From Chromatiales bacterium (lineage in GTDB: Bacteria; Pseudomonadota; Gammaproteobacteria; Steroidobacterales; GCA-2729495), in the NCBI GenBank assembly GCA_024234935.1, contig JACKNI010000001.1, positions 682,001 through 746,000 of the forward strand: 64,000 bases of DNA. Direction: 5' to 3'. Below the pieces are notes generated by a model. The model was given only the letters and a program-made list of their open reading frames with translations, was not told where the DNA came from and searched no databases. The translations under genes and the position numbers were made by a program. This document shows positions 1-9,864 of this stretch, one piece after another. Numbering within the stretch: the first letter of the stretch is position 1; each line of letters opens with the position of its first letter.

Positions 1-833
1 CATCCGCACATCGTGGCCGTAGCGACGGACGCGCCCAGGGTCGCGCCCGTGGGCCCGGCAGCGACCGCAACAGCCAGCGGCGCAACCGCCCCCCGCGTCG
101 TGAGCAGCGTGACGGCGACAGCAATAACCGTGGTCAGGACGGCAGCCGCCAACCGGATGCGCGCGCGGCCGCGGAACCTCGCAACAACGAAAGCCGGCGA
201 CCTGAACCACGCGATGACGATAACCGTCGCGCCGCGAACGTGAGCGGGGAGAACCGCCAGACCGAGGGCCGCAGTGCCGGGAATGAACAACAGCGTAGTG
301 GTGGCGGCGCGGCCGGCAGTGAGCGGCCCAGGCGCGGTCGTCGCCGGCGCGGAGGAAGCGGCCGCGACAACCAGGGTGAAACACGTTCCGCCAATCCCGC
401 GTCCGCACCGGAATCAAGCGGCAACGGCATGGATCATCATGCTGCCAGTGCATCAGCACCACAGGTGCCGAAAGCAGCGGTGGACAGCACTGTGGACCGC
501 CAACCGCCGGCAGCGCATGTCGAAGTGACACCGCCTGCAAATGGGGCGCCTGCCCCGGTAGCTGCACCAGCCCAGGCTTCTGCTCCGGCTCCGGCACCTG
601 CCGCAGCTGCCCCTGCTCAGGTCTTTACACCTGCTCCGATACCAGCGCCTGCACCGCCGCCGGTGACTGTTTCTGCACCGCCGCGGGCGCCGGCTCCTGC
701 AGCTGGAGCTGTGCCGACATCTTCTGCATCTGCATCCGCGTCTGGCACTCCGGCTCCGGCAAGCAGTGTGACCACCCACACGGTATGGACCAGCCGTGAC
801 AGCGAGCGTCCGGACGCGGACAGGGACGCATAA
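1..833 (+). CDS. rne: Ribonuclease E, C-terminal tail (partial, 5' end outside window)
   Basis: An open frame runs in from the left edge (codon phase from base 3) and stops with TAA at 831-833. It encodes only a disordered tail: an Arg/Asn/Gln/Asp-rich stretch with an RRGRRRRGG cluster, then about 100 residues dominated by Pro and Ala, ending in DSERPDADRDA. This is the composition of the RNA-binding and scaffold half of RNase E; the catalytic S1/RNase domains would lie outside. The convergent LMW phosphatase-kdsB-lpxK cluster next to it matches the rne neighbourhood known from Xanthomonadales. Assignment rests on composition and context, since no catalytic motif is visible. Another Ala/Pro-rich protein cannot be excluded. 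Confidence 0.72.
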   Translation, partial: SAHRGRSDGRAQGRARGPGSDRNSQRRNRPPRREQRDGDSNNRGQDGSRQPDARAAAEPRNNESRRPEPRDDDNRRAANVSGENRQTEGRSAGNEQQRSGGGAAGSERPRRGRRRRGGSGRDNQGETRSANPASAPESSGNGMDHHAASASAPQVPKAAVDSTVDRQPPAAHVEVTPPANGAPAPVAAPAQASAPAPAPAAAAPAQVFTPAPIPAPAPPPVTVSAPPRAPAPAAGAVPTSSASASASGTPAPASSVTTHTVWTSRDSERPDADRDA

Positions 834-860
834 GCCGAGGCCGATTGACGACTTGGAGCC

Positions 861-894
861 CTGGTCACGTCAGCCTGAACACTGGCGTGACCAG
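861..894. terminator. Bidirectional hairpin between convergent rne and phosphatase genes
   Basis: Arms CTGGTCACGTCAG (861-873) and CTGGCGTGACCAG (882-894) pair over 13 bp with a single T-G position around an 8-nt loop. The element sits in the 74-bp gap between two convergent stop codons, where a shared terminator or 3'-end stabiliser is expected. No strong T-run follows on either strand, so it may act as a Rho-dependent or mRNA-protecting stem rather than a classic intrinsic terminator. Confidence 0.6.
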
Positions 895-907
895 CTCGCC
901 GGGATAG

Positions 908-1453
908 TCAGGAATTGTGCTCGGCGAGGCACCGGGCCTTCTCTGCGCTGAGACGCTCAAGCTCGTCGAGCAACCCGGCCATGGATTCCTCAACCATATC
1001 AAGTACACGCTCAAAGCCCAGACTGCCGCCGTAATACGGATCGGGCACACTGCGCGATGTCTGTTCGGGACTGAACTCCAGCAGCAGCCGGACTTTTTCG
1101 TGATGCTCCTCCGCGGCGACTTCGAGCAGCGCGGAGCGGTTGTCCTCATCCATCGCGAGCAACAGATCGAAGCGGATGAAGTCCACGGACTCGACCCGTC
1201 GTGCCCGGAGCTTCGAGATATCCACACCACGACGCAACGCCGCAGACTGCGCACGCGGATCAGGCGGCGCACCTTCGTGGTAGCCATGTGTACCAGCCGA
1301 ATCCACTTCTACAGGCAAGGCCAGCTGACGCTCTGCCAGCCGCTGCCGGAGTATGCCTTCCGCCATCGGCGACCGGCATATGTTGCCCATGCAGACCAAA
1401 AGCACCCGGAACGTTTCAGGTGGCGGTGACTGCCTGCTCCACGGAAATTTCAT
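908..1453 (-). CDS. Low-molecular-weight protein-tyrosine phosphatase
   Basis: 181 residues. The phosphate-binding loop C-x5-R is present near the N-terminus as CMGNICRS (Cys21 nucleophile, Arg27) and the general-acid motif DPYYGG begins at Asp138, so the active site looks complete. A 15-residue N-terminal extension precedes the fold. Family members remove phosphate from tyrosines, often on polysaccharide co-polymerases or kinases. The start ATG overlaps the kdsB stop as ATGA (1450-1453), so it is probably translated with kdsB and belongs to the lipid A/Kdo operon. No partner tyrosine kinase is seen in the window, so its substrate is unknown. Confidence 0.9.
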   Translation of the reverse strand: MKFPWSRQSPPPETFRVLLVCMGNICRSPMAEGILRQRLAERQLALPVEVDSAGTHGYHEGAPPDPRAQSAALRRGVDISKLRARRVESVDFIRFDLLLAMDEDNRSALLEVAAEEHHEKVRLLLEFSPEQTSRSVPDPYYGGSLGFERVLDMVEESMAGLLDELERLSAEKARCLAEHNS

Positions 1454-2232
1454 ACTGCCTTACCTGCAACTGCCATGAACTCCAGCGCGCGCTGGAGATC
1501 TTCGGGCGTATCGATATCCGGACCGTGTGGCTCGAGCGCCTGCACAACACGAATTTCAAGACCCATCCACATGGCGCGCAATTGCTCCAGGTTCTCGCAT
1601 TGCTCGATATAGCACGGCGGGGACGCAGCCAGCGTGCGAAGCGCGCCGATGCGATAAGCATACAGCCCTATGTGCCGGGCGCTCACCGGAAAGCCACCCT
1701 GCTCCGCCGCGGGCAGGCCGCCCATATGACCTGCAGCCGGGATCGGTGCGCGACTGAAATACAGCGCGCGGCCTTCAGCATCACTGACCACCTTGACCAC
1801 ATGCGGGCTGCGGTAGTCCTCCGCTCGCGCAATCCGGGTGCACAGCGTCGCGATTGCCGCGCCCGCATGCTGCGCCAGAAGTTCGGCAACCTGATCGATG
1901 CTGGCGGCTGGCAGCAGCGGTGCATCACCCTGACAGTTCACGACCAGATCTTCATCGGGCCAGCCCCGCAGGTCCGCCACTTCGGCTGCGCGCTCCGTTC
2001 CCGAGCGATGCAGCGCTGAAGTCAGCACCGCGTCGGCACCAAAGCCCCGCGCCGCCGCCATGATGCGTTCATCATCAGTGGCGACCACCACCTCCAGTGC
2101 TCCGCTCCGCCGGGCCTGTCGCCAGACATGCTCCAGCACCGGACGACCCGCCAGATCGGCGAGCAGTTTGCCCGGAAAGCGGGATGCCGCGTAGCGCGCC
2201 GGAATCACCACCCTGAATCTTGCAAGCGACAT
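1450..2232 (-). CDS. kdsB: 3-deoxy-manno-octulosonate cytidylyltransferase (CMP-Kdo synthetase)
   Basis: 260 residues from the ATG at 2232; an upstream in-frame extension to 2334 has no homology and was dropped. Activates Kdo with CTP in the cytoplasm for lipid A core assembly. Visible motifs: IPARYAASRFPGK (10-22), HRSGTER (75-81), QGDAPL (101-106, metal-binding Asp103), HIGLYAYR and a C-terminal DTPEDL. The usual QGDEP reads QGDAP here, a departure at a normally acidic position. It lies 13 bp downstream of lpxK and overlaps the phosphatase gene by 4 bp. Confidence 0.95.
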   Translation of the reverse strand: MSLARFRVVIPARYAASRFPGKLLADLAGRPVLEHVWRQARRSGALEVVVATDDERIMAAARGFGADAVLTSALHRSGTERAAEVADLRGWPDEDLVVNCQGDAPLLPAASIDQVAELLAQHAGAAIATLCTRIARAEDYRSPHVVKVVSDAEGRALYFSRAPIPAAGHMGGLPAAEQGGFPVSARHIGLYAYRIGALRTLAASPPCYIEQCENLEQLRAMWMGLEIRVVQALEPHGPDIDTPEDLQRALEFMAVAGKAV

Positions 2233-2245
2233 CAATCCAACCTGA

Positions 2246-3227
2246 TCATGCGGACAATTCGGCCAGACGAGCGAGCATAAACACCCGGAACACATCGGGC
2301 ATGTCGATTTCCATCGGCACCACCCACAGCGCACGGCCCGGCAATGGCCGGTATTTTACGGCGTCTTTTTCGGTCATGAAGACCGGTGTGTCCTCATCCT
2401 TGAACAGCGCCTCAAGTGACACGCGTTGATGATCGGCCACCGGCACAGGAATCACCTCCATGCCGGCGGCAGCGAGCTGGGAATAAAACCGCTGCGGGTT
2501 GCCGACGCCTGCCAGCGCACGCACCCGCTGACCGCGAAACGCTGCCAGACTGCGGCATTCGCTGCCATCCAGCGCGATGGCGTCCTTGATCCGAACCTGA
2601 AACACGGTGCCACCTGCAAAAGCCTCGCCACCATTCAGCAATACCGCATCAACTTCGGCCAGACGGCTGCGCGGCTCACGCAGTGGTCCGGCCGGCAGCA
2701 TCCAGCCGTTGCCAAAGCGTCGCTCGCCATCGACAACAGCGATCTCGATATCACGTGCCAGCGGATAGTGCTGCAGTCCGTCGTCGGCAATGATCAGGTT
2801 GACACCCTCCTCCAGCAGACGTCGTCCGGCAGCAACGCGGTCAGGGCAGATGCAGACCGGCACGCCGGTCCGCCGGCGCAGCAACAGGGGCTCATCGCCA
2901 ACTTCGGCAGGATCATCGCCGGGCTGCACCATATAGGGTGCAGTGCGGGCCTGGCCGCCATAACCCCGACTGGCGATGCCGGGTCTGAAGCCTGCCGTGC
3001 CGCAGGCACGTACCAGCCAATCGACCACCGGTGTCTTTCCCGTGCCGCCCACCGTGATATTGCCAACCACGATCACCGGTACCGGCAATCGCTGCGGCTT
3101 GCCGAATCCGGATCGCCAGAACCAGCGACGCAGTTGTACCGCCAACCCGAAAATCCACGCCAGCGGCAACAGCGGCAGGACCGCCGGCGATCTGCTGTGC
3201 CAGAGCGATTCCAGCCGCCGGACCAAG

Positions 3228-3241
<14 letters not shown>
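2246..3241 (-). CDS. lpxK: Tetraacyldisaccharide 4'-kinase
   Basis: 331 residues from the ATG at 3241 (MTQPDL), matching family length; the longer in-frame extension inside msbA was rejected. The P-loop GNITVGGTGKT (60-70) is the LpxK signature, preceded by a hydrophobic N-terminal helix (about 19-38) that anchors it to the inner membrane. It phosphorylates the 4' position of the tetraacylated disaccharide to make lipid IVA. The start lies 14 bp inside the 3' end of msbA, the conserved msbA-lpxK arrangement, indicating translational coupling. Confidence 0.96.
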
Positions 3242-5021
<1,780 letters not shown>

Positions 5022-5024
5022 CTG

Positions 5025-5456
5025 TTACTGGTCTGCCTGCTGCGCCCGGGTGGTGGTGATCCGGACCTCGACAAATCCCAGCCGACCGGCAACATCCATC
5101 GCCGTCACCACGGCCTGGTGACTGGCCCGGCCATCAGCGCTCAGCGTGAGGTGGCGCTTCTCCACATCCGGCATGACCGTGCGGATGGCGGCCTCCAGCG
5201 TCTCGGGGCGTGAATCCACGAGGGCCCGTCCATTGACCCGGTACTCGCCCGAACTGGTCACGGAAATTTCCAGTTCCTCACGTTCGGGCGAGACCGTGGA
5301 CGCAACATCGGCCTCGGGAAGCCGGATGGAAATCCGCGATGGTCGGACGAAGGTCGTGGTGAGCATGAAGAAAATCAGCAGCAGCAACACCACGTCGATC
5401 AGCGAGGTCATGTTCAGATCCGGCTCATCGCGGGCCGTGCTGTTGCGCAGCCTCAT
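5025..5456 (-). CDS. exbD: ExbD/TolR-family biopolymer transport protein
   Basis: 143 residues. After a short cytoplasmic stretch there is one transmembrane helix (about 18-38) beginning SLIDVVLLLLIFF, with the proton-channel Asp at residue 21, then a periplasmic domain of about 100 residues. With ExbB it converts proton motive force into mechanical work. Its start overlaps the exbB stop by 4 bp. In several gammaproteobacteria an exbB-exbD pair sits directly before msbA-lpxK, as here. No TonB is encoded nearby, so whether it serves TonB transport or an envelope function is open. Confidence 0.88.
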   Translation of the reverse strand: MRLRNSTARDEPDLNMTSLIDVVLLLLIFFMLTTTFVRPSRISIRLPEADVASTVSPEREELEISVTSSGEYRVNGRALVDSRPETLEAAIRTVMPDVEKRHLTLSADGRASHQAVVTAMDVAGRLGFVEVRITTTRAQQADQ

Positions 5457-6085
5457 CTGGACTGCCCGAGGCCTTCCATGTACTGCTTGCGCTGCAGGGC
5501 TGCGACCAGCCCGATCGCATCCTTTTCCATCTGCACCACCAGCGCATCCACACGGCCGCGCAGATATCGGTAGCCGATCAGCGCGGGAATCGCCACCATC
5601 AGGCCTGCGGCAGTGGTGATCAGTGCTTCTGAAATTCCACCAGCCAGGGCCGAGGGGTCGCCGGCCGTATTGGCGGTGAGCGCGGAAAATGTCCGGATCA
5701 TCCCGGTAACGGTACCCAGCAACCCGAGCAGCGGCGATATCGCTGCGATGGTACCGAGCGTATTCAGGTAGCGCTCCAGTTCGTGCACGACATGCCGTCC
5801 GGTATCTTCAATGACCTCCTTCAGGCTGGAGCGGTCCTGCTGCCGGCTCGCGAGCCCGGCGGCAAGAATCTGGCCGAGCGGAGAGCCGCGACGCAATTCC
5901 TCGATGCGCTGATGGTTGAGCTGGTTGTTGCTGATCCACTCCCAGACCTGCCGCGACAGATTGCGCGGCACCACGCGTCGAGGTTGCAGGGTCCACAACC
6001 TTTCAAGAATGATTGCCGCCGCCACAATCGAACAGAGAATGATGGGCACCATCACCCAGCCGCCCGATATCACGATCTCCAGCAT
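5453..6085 (-). CDS. exbB: MotA/TolQ/ExbB proton-channel family protein
   Basis: 210 residues from the ATG at 6085, which has an AAAGG Shine-Dalgarno about 10 nt upstream; a 10-residue longer form lacks one. One N-terminal membrane helix (VMVPIILCSIVAAAIIL), a cytoplasmic helical loop, then two helices including GTIAAISPLLGLLGTVTGM, the family signature. Partner of the overlapping exbD. Probably the first gene of exbB-exbD-msbA-lpxK-kdsB-phosphatase, since 80 bp separate it from comEC. Confidence 0.88.
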   Translation of the reverse strand: MLEIVISGGWVMVPIILCSIVAAAIILERLWTLQPRRVVPRNLSRQVWEWISNNQLNHQRIEELRRGSPLGQILAAGLASRQQDRSSLKEVIEDTGRHVVHELERYLNTLGTIAAISPLLGLLGTVTGMIRTFSALTANTAGDPSALAGGISEALITTAAGLMVAIPALIGYRYLRGRVDALVVQMEKDAIGLVAALQRKQYMEGLGQSR

Positions 6086-6165
6086 GCGCACACGACCTTT
6101 CTGAACTGGTCGCAACTATACATCGCCAGGCACTGGCCGGGACAGGCAACGACGCAGTTGTCGAC

Positions 6166-8532
6166 TCAGGAGCAGGGTTGCTCTGCCGGAGGCCGGGTCA
6201 GCCACACACCCGCCGCTTCAGCGCGCTGTCGATGACTGAGCGAGAGCCGGCCCGCGAATGACAGATCAAACTGCAAGGCGCCCTCCTCTGCCGTATTCAG
6301 CAGGCAGGCGCCGGCCGCTTGCCAGCGACCGACAACCTCCCGCGCCGGAAAATGCCAGCGGTTGGCAAAGCCCGTGGCAAACACAACATGGTGCGGCGAA
6401 GTTGCAGCAACGAACTCTGGCGACGACGACGAGCGGCTGCCGTGGTGGGGCGCGAGCAGCAGGTCAACCGGCCCGCTCACACCTCGGGCAAGGAGTTCCT
6501 GCTCGGCTTCCACTTCAATATCACCCGGCAACAGGACGCTTGCGCCCGACACACTGATCAGCAGCACGCAGGAGCCATTGTTGTCAGACATCGGACCGGA
6601 ACCCGCGACCGGATGCAGGATCCCGAAATGTACGCCGTCCCAGTCCCAGCCCTGACCTGCTGCACAAGGCTCACTGCTGCCACCCCTGGGCGCCGAACCG
6701 GACACATGGACCTCGGGATAGCGCTCGATCACGCTCCATGCACCGCCACGATGGTCGGCATCCGCATGGGAAATGAGCAGTCGGTCAAGCTGCCGCACGC
6801 CCAGTGCCTGCAGGACCGGTACGACGATACGGTCTCCCGCGTCACCGTTTCTGAACAGCGGTCCGGCATCATAGAGGAGTGCATGATTTGCGGTCTGGGC
6901 CAGCACTGCGAGTCCCTGCCCCACATCCAGCACCATGATCCGCAGGCTACCCGCATTGACGGCTGGCGTGGCGCCACCCAGCAGCCCAAGGAGCAGCAGC
7001 GGCCCGAGACCACGCGCCGGCCAGGGACGCGGCCATAGAAACCAGACCACCCCCGGCACCGCCAGCACAAGTGCCACCATGCCCGGTGTCGGCAGAGGCC
7101 AGACCGCGAAGGGCAACCCGGCGCACCAGGCGAGAAAGCTGCGCCAGACATCAAAACAGTCAGCGGCAAGCAGCAGCAGGGGCACCGAAGCCCCAGGACT
7201 GAAGCCGGCAACAGCAGCCGCGAACAGGGTCAGTGGCACCAGCACCAGACTGAAAGCCGGTACGGCGGCAAGATTTGCAATCGCGCCGGCCAGCGGCAAC
7301 TGACCGAAGAAAATCAGCGTCAGCGGTGCCAGGCAGATCGTCATCGCGATCTGGGTCAGCAACAGCAGGCGGCATGCGTTCATGGCGCTCGCGACTGTTC
7401 TCCGGCGAAAGGACTGTGCAGCTTTTGGCCCGGGACCAGGCACCGGGGCACTGGTGGTTGCCACCAGCGCCAGGATCGCCACACCCGCAAACGACAGCCA
7501 GAACCCGGGCACCAGTACCGCAAAGGGCTCGACCAGCAACACTGTCAGCAGCACCGTCGCCAGGACAGTCGGCCCGCCGACAGCGCGACGAAGACTCAGC
7601 AAAACGGCGGCGGTAATCAGCATCACGACCGAGCGCAGCAGCGGCACGCTGAATCCGGCCAGCAGACCGTAGACGGCAGCCGCACAAACCGCGGTCCAGC
7701 CTGCCCACAGTCTGGGCCGGCAACTGAACCCCAGGGCGAGCAGGCCGCGCCCGAGCAGCAAACCCAGCAGGGCGAATGGACCTGCGACCAGTGCGATGTG
7801 AAAACCGGAGATCGAAATCAGATGTATGGTGCCGGTGCGGCGCAACATCTCCCACTCCTCCGTCGCCAGCGCCTGGTAGGCGCCAACCGAGAGCCCCAGC
7901 ACATAGGGCGCTGACGCCCTGCCGGCCAGCGGTGCGGCCATCCGGCGCGCCAGAGCAGCCCGGGCACTGCTCGCCGGACAAGCCGGTCGCTGATCCGCGA
8001 GACGATGGTTTGCTCCACCCGGGCGAACCCAGCCGGTCGCACCGATGCCTTCACTGAAAAGCCATCGTTCGAAATCGAAGGCACCCGGATTGGCCGAGCC
8101 ATGCGGTGGCCGCACACGTATCTGCAACTGCCAGACCTCGCCTGGCCAGATCTCCGGCGCAGTGTCGTACCAGCTGACCAGCATCCGCTTCGGCACCCGC
8201 ATCGCGCCTCCCGAACCCTGCGTTTCGAGCACAAAGCGCAGCGAGTCATCCTGCCGGCGCGGAAACTCGCATATGCTGCCGCGGACATCGAGATCCGCGC
8301 CGGTATTTTCTGGCGGCAGGCGATCGGCAAGTACCGCACTGATACTGAGCACGACCCGCACGCCAACGAGCACCACCAGCCCGGCCAGCAGCAACCCTCG
8401 TCTGCCAGCCAGCACGCCGCCTGCAAGAAGGATTGCAGCGGCAGCGGCTGCCAGTGTGCCGACCGGTGGCAGCTCTTGCTGAAACAGCAGCAGAACAGCC
8501 GCCAACACGGCGAGAAAAGCCGAAGCGAGCAT
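6166..8532 (-). CDS. comEC: ComEC/Rec2 family DNA internalisation protein
   Basis: 788 residues in the usual three-part layout: N-terminal membrane helices with a DUF4131-type soluble segment (about 70-180), a multi-helix Competence domain (about 205-520) containing HLISISGFHIAL near 237-248, and a C-terminal metallo-beta-lactamase-like domain with LDVGQG (535-540) and the metal motif SHADADH (588-594). It forms the inner-membrane channel for single-stranded DNA during natural transformation. A comEC homologue beside msbA-lpxK is also the E. coli arrangement (ycaI). The intact metal site suggests a working protein. Confidence 0.93.
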   Translation of the reverse strand: MLASAFLAVLAAVLLLFQQELPPVGTLAAAAAAILLAGGVLAGRRGLLLAGLVVLVGVRVVLSISAVLADRLPPENTGADLDVRGSICEFPRRQDDSLRFVLETQGSGGAMRVPKRMLVSWYDTAPEIWPGEVWQLQIRVRPPHGSANPGAFDFERWLFSEGIGATGWVRPGGANHRLADQRPACPASSARAALARRMAAPLAGRASAPYVLGLSVGAYQALATEEWEMLRRTGTIHLISISGFHIALVAGPFALLGLLLGRGLLALGFSCRPRLWAGWTAVCAAAVYGLLAGFSVPLLRSVVMLITAAVLLSLRRAVGGPTVLATVLLTVLLVEPFAVLVPGFWLSFAGVAILALVATTSAPVPGPGPKAAQSFRRRTVASAMNACRLLLLTQIAMTICLAPLTLIFFGQLPLAGAIANLAAVPAFSLVLVPLTLFAAAVAGFSPGASVPLLLLAADCFDVWRSFLAWCAGLPFAVWPLPTPGMVALVLAVPGVVWFLWPRPWPARGLGPLLLLGLLGGATPAVNAGSLRIMVLDVGQGLAVLAQTANHALLYDAGPLFRNGDAGDRIVVPVLQALGVRQLDRLLISHADADHRGGAWSVIERYPEVHVSGSAPRGGSSEPCAAGQGWDWDGVHFGILHPVAGSGPMSDNNGSCVLLISVSGASVLLPGDIEVEAEQELLARGVSGPVDLLLAPHHGSRSSSSPEFVAATSPHHVVFATGFANRWHFPAREVVGRWQAAGACLLNTAEEGALQFDLSFAGRLSLSHRQRAEAAGVWLTRPPAEQPCS

Positions 8533-8628
8533 ATTCGCAGGCGTCCAGAACCGGGATAATGCGCGGGCCCGGGGTACTGCCGATTGCCGGGCGACTGCTA
8601 CAGTGGAAGTACAGATCCAGGGTAAGGG

Positions 8629-9159
8629 ATGCCGCGCAAGTTTTTAAGGCGACTATCTGTTGCGTATCGCGAGAAGCGCGGGGCGCAGCCGTGGTATTTG
8701 CGTCCCTTCGGGTCGCTGCTCCACCACCCGGTCTATTTCTCAATCAACCGTCGCAGCATCAGCAGCGCCATGGCAATCGGCCTGTTCGTCGCTGTGCTGC
8801 CGATGCCGGGGCATACGCCACTCGCGCTTGTACTCGGCCTGTTACTGAGAGCCAATCTGCCGGTCGCCCTGCTGGCCATCTGGGTTGCCAACCCCCTGAC
8901 CTATGCACCGATCCTGTACGGCGACTATATGCTCGGCAACTATCTGCTCGGTGTCACGCCCGGTAATTTCAGCGCGGGCTCGTCCTGGGCAGAGCTTCGC
9001 GAACTCATGGCCAGCGCCTGGCGTCCACTGTGGTTCGGTGCAATCGTCGGCGGCCTGCTGCTCGCTGTTCTGGGTTATGGCCTGACCAATGCAGCCTGGC
9101 GGGCCAATACGCTGTGGCGATACCGAAACCGCATCGCACAGCGCGCAAAGGACTCATGA
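8629..9159 (+). CDS. DUF2062 domain membrane protein
   Basis: 176 residues, divergent from comEC and ending 6 bp inside the 3' end of lolD. A basic N-terminus (MPRKFLRRLSV) precedes two hydrophobic segments around 45-90 with the DUF2062 pattern of small and Pro residues (VLPMPGHTPLA, WVANPLTYAPILYGDY) and a third helix near 135-155. Function is not established; family members are often encoded close to comEC and lol genes. An AGGG about 6 nt before the ATG supports the start. Confidence 0.85.
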   Translation: MPRKFLRRLSVAYREKRGAQPWYLRPFGSLLHHPVYFSINRRSISSAMAIGLFVAVLPMPGHTPLALVLGLLLRANLPVALLAIWVANPLTYAPILYGDYMLGNYLLGVTPGNFSAGSSWAELRELMASAWRPLWFGAIVGGLLLAVLGYGLTNAAWRANTLWRYRNRIAQRAKDS

Positions 9160-9864
9160 GGCCTGCTGCGGGTACTCGGTGCTGATGTCGTCGAGGCGTC
9201 CGTCCTGCAGCCGCATCACACGGCCCATCCTTTCGGCGATGCGTGCTTCGTGGGTCACAATCACCAGGCTCGCACCGACTTCACGGTTGAGACTCAGCAT
9301 CAGTTCGAGCACGGTTTCGCCCGTCTTGCGGTCCAGGTTGCCGGTCGGTTCGTCGGCAAGCACAACGGCCGGCTCAGTGACGAGTGCGCGGGCAACCGCA
9401 ACGCGCTGACGCTCACCGCCCGACAATTCACCCGGCCGGTGATCGAGTCGCGCACCCAGTCCGACACGTTCCAGCACCTCACGTGCGCGGACGCGGATCG
9501 CGGCGACCGGGTCACGACGAACCAGCAGCGGCATGGCCACATTTTCCAGCGCCGTGAACTCCGGCAACAGATGATGGAACTGGTAGACGAAGCCCAGGTG
9601 CCGGTTACGGATCAGTCCGCGCTGCGCGTTATCGACTGCCGAAAGGTTCTGGCCACTGACGAGCACTTCGCCGGCAGTCGGTGTATCCAGGCCACCCAGC
9701 AGCTGCAGCAGGGTGGTCTTGCCGGCCCCGGAGTAGCCCACTATCGCAATGCGTTCGCCCGGCGCAACGCTCAGCTCGATGCCGTTCAGCACATTGATGA
9801 CAACACCACCTTCCACAAAGCGACGGGTCAGGCCGTGACACTCAAGAGCCGGCTTGTCATTCAT
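9154..9864 (-). CDS. lolD: Lipoprotein-releasing ABC transporter ATPase LolD
   Basis: 236 residues with Walker A GYSGAGKT (43-50), Q-loop segment GFVYQFHHLLPEF (91-103, the LolD-type sequence), signature LSGGE (147-151) and Walker B VVLADE (167-172). It powers extraction of outer-membrane lipoproteins from the inner membrane and their transfer to LolA. The start overlaps the upstream permease by 8 bp. LolA is not in the window. Confidence 0.95.
   Translation of the reverse strand: MNDKPALECHGLTRRFVEGGVVINVLNGIELSVAPGERIAIVGYSGAGKTTLLQLLGGLDTPTAGEVLVSGQNLSAVDNAQRGLIRNRHLGFVYQFHHLLPEFTALENVAMPLLVRRDPVAAIRVRAREVLERVGLGARLDHRPGELSGGERQRVAVARALVTEPAVVLADEPTGNLDRKTGETVLELMLSLNREVGASLVIVTHEARIAERMGRVMRLQDGRLDDISTEYPQQAS

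Noticed and set aside
540..770. Tandem-repeat or CRISPR-like periodicity in the first kilobase
   Set aside because: It is codon-level Pro/Ala low complexity within a coding tail, without regular repeats and spacers.
2233..2334. N-terminal extension of kdsB by 34 residues
   Set aside because: Overlaps the end of lpxK, is Cys/Trp-rich without homology, and the ATG at 2232 gives the normal KdsB N-terminus.
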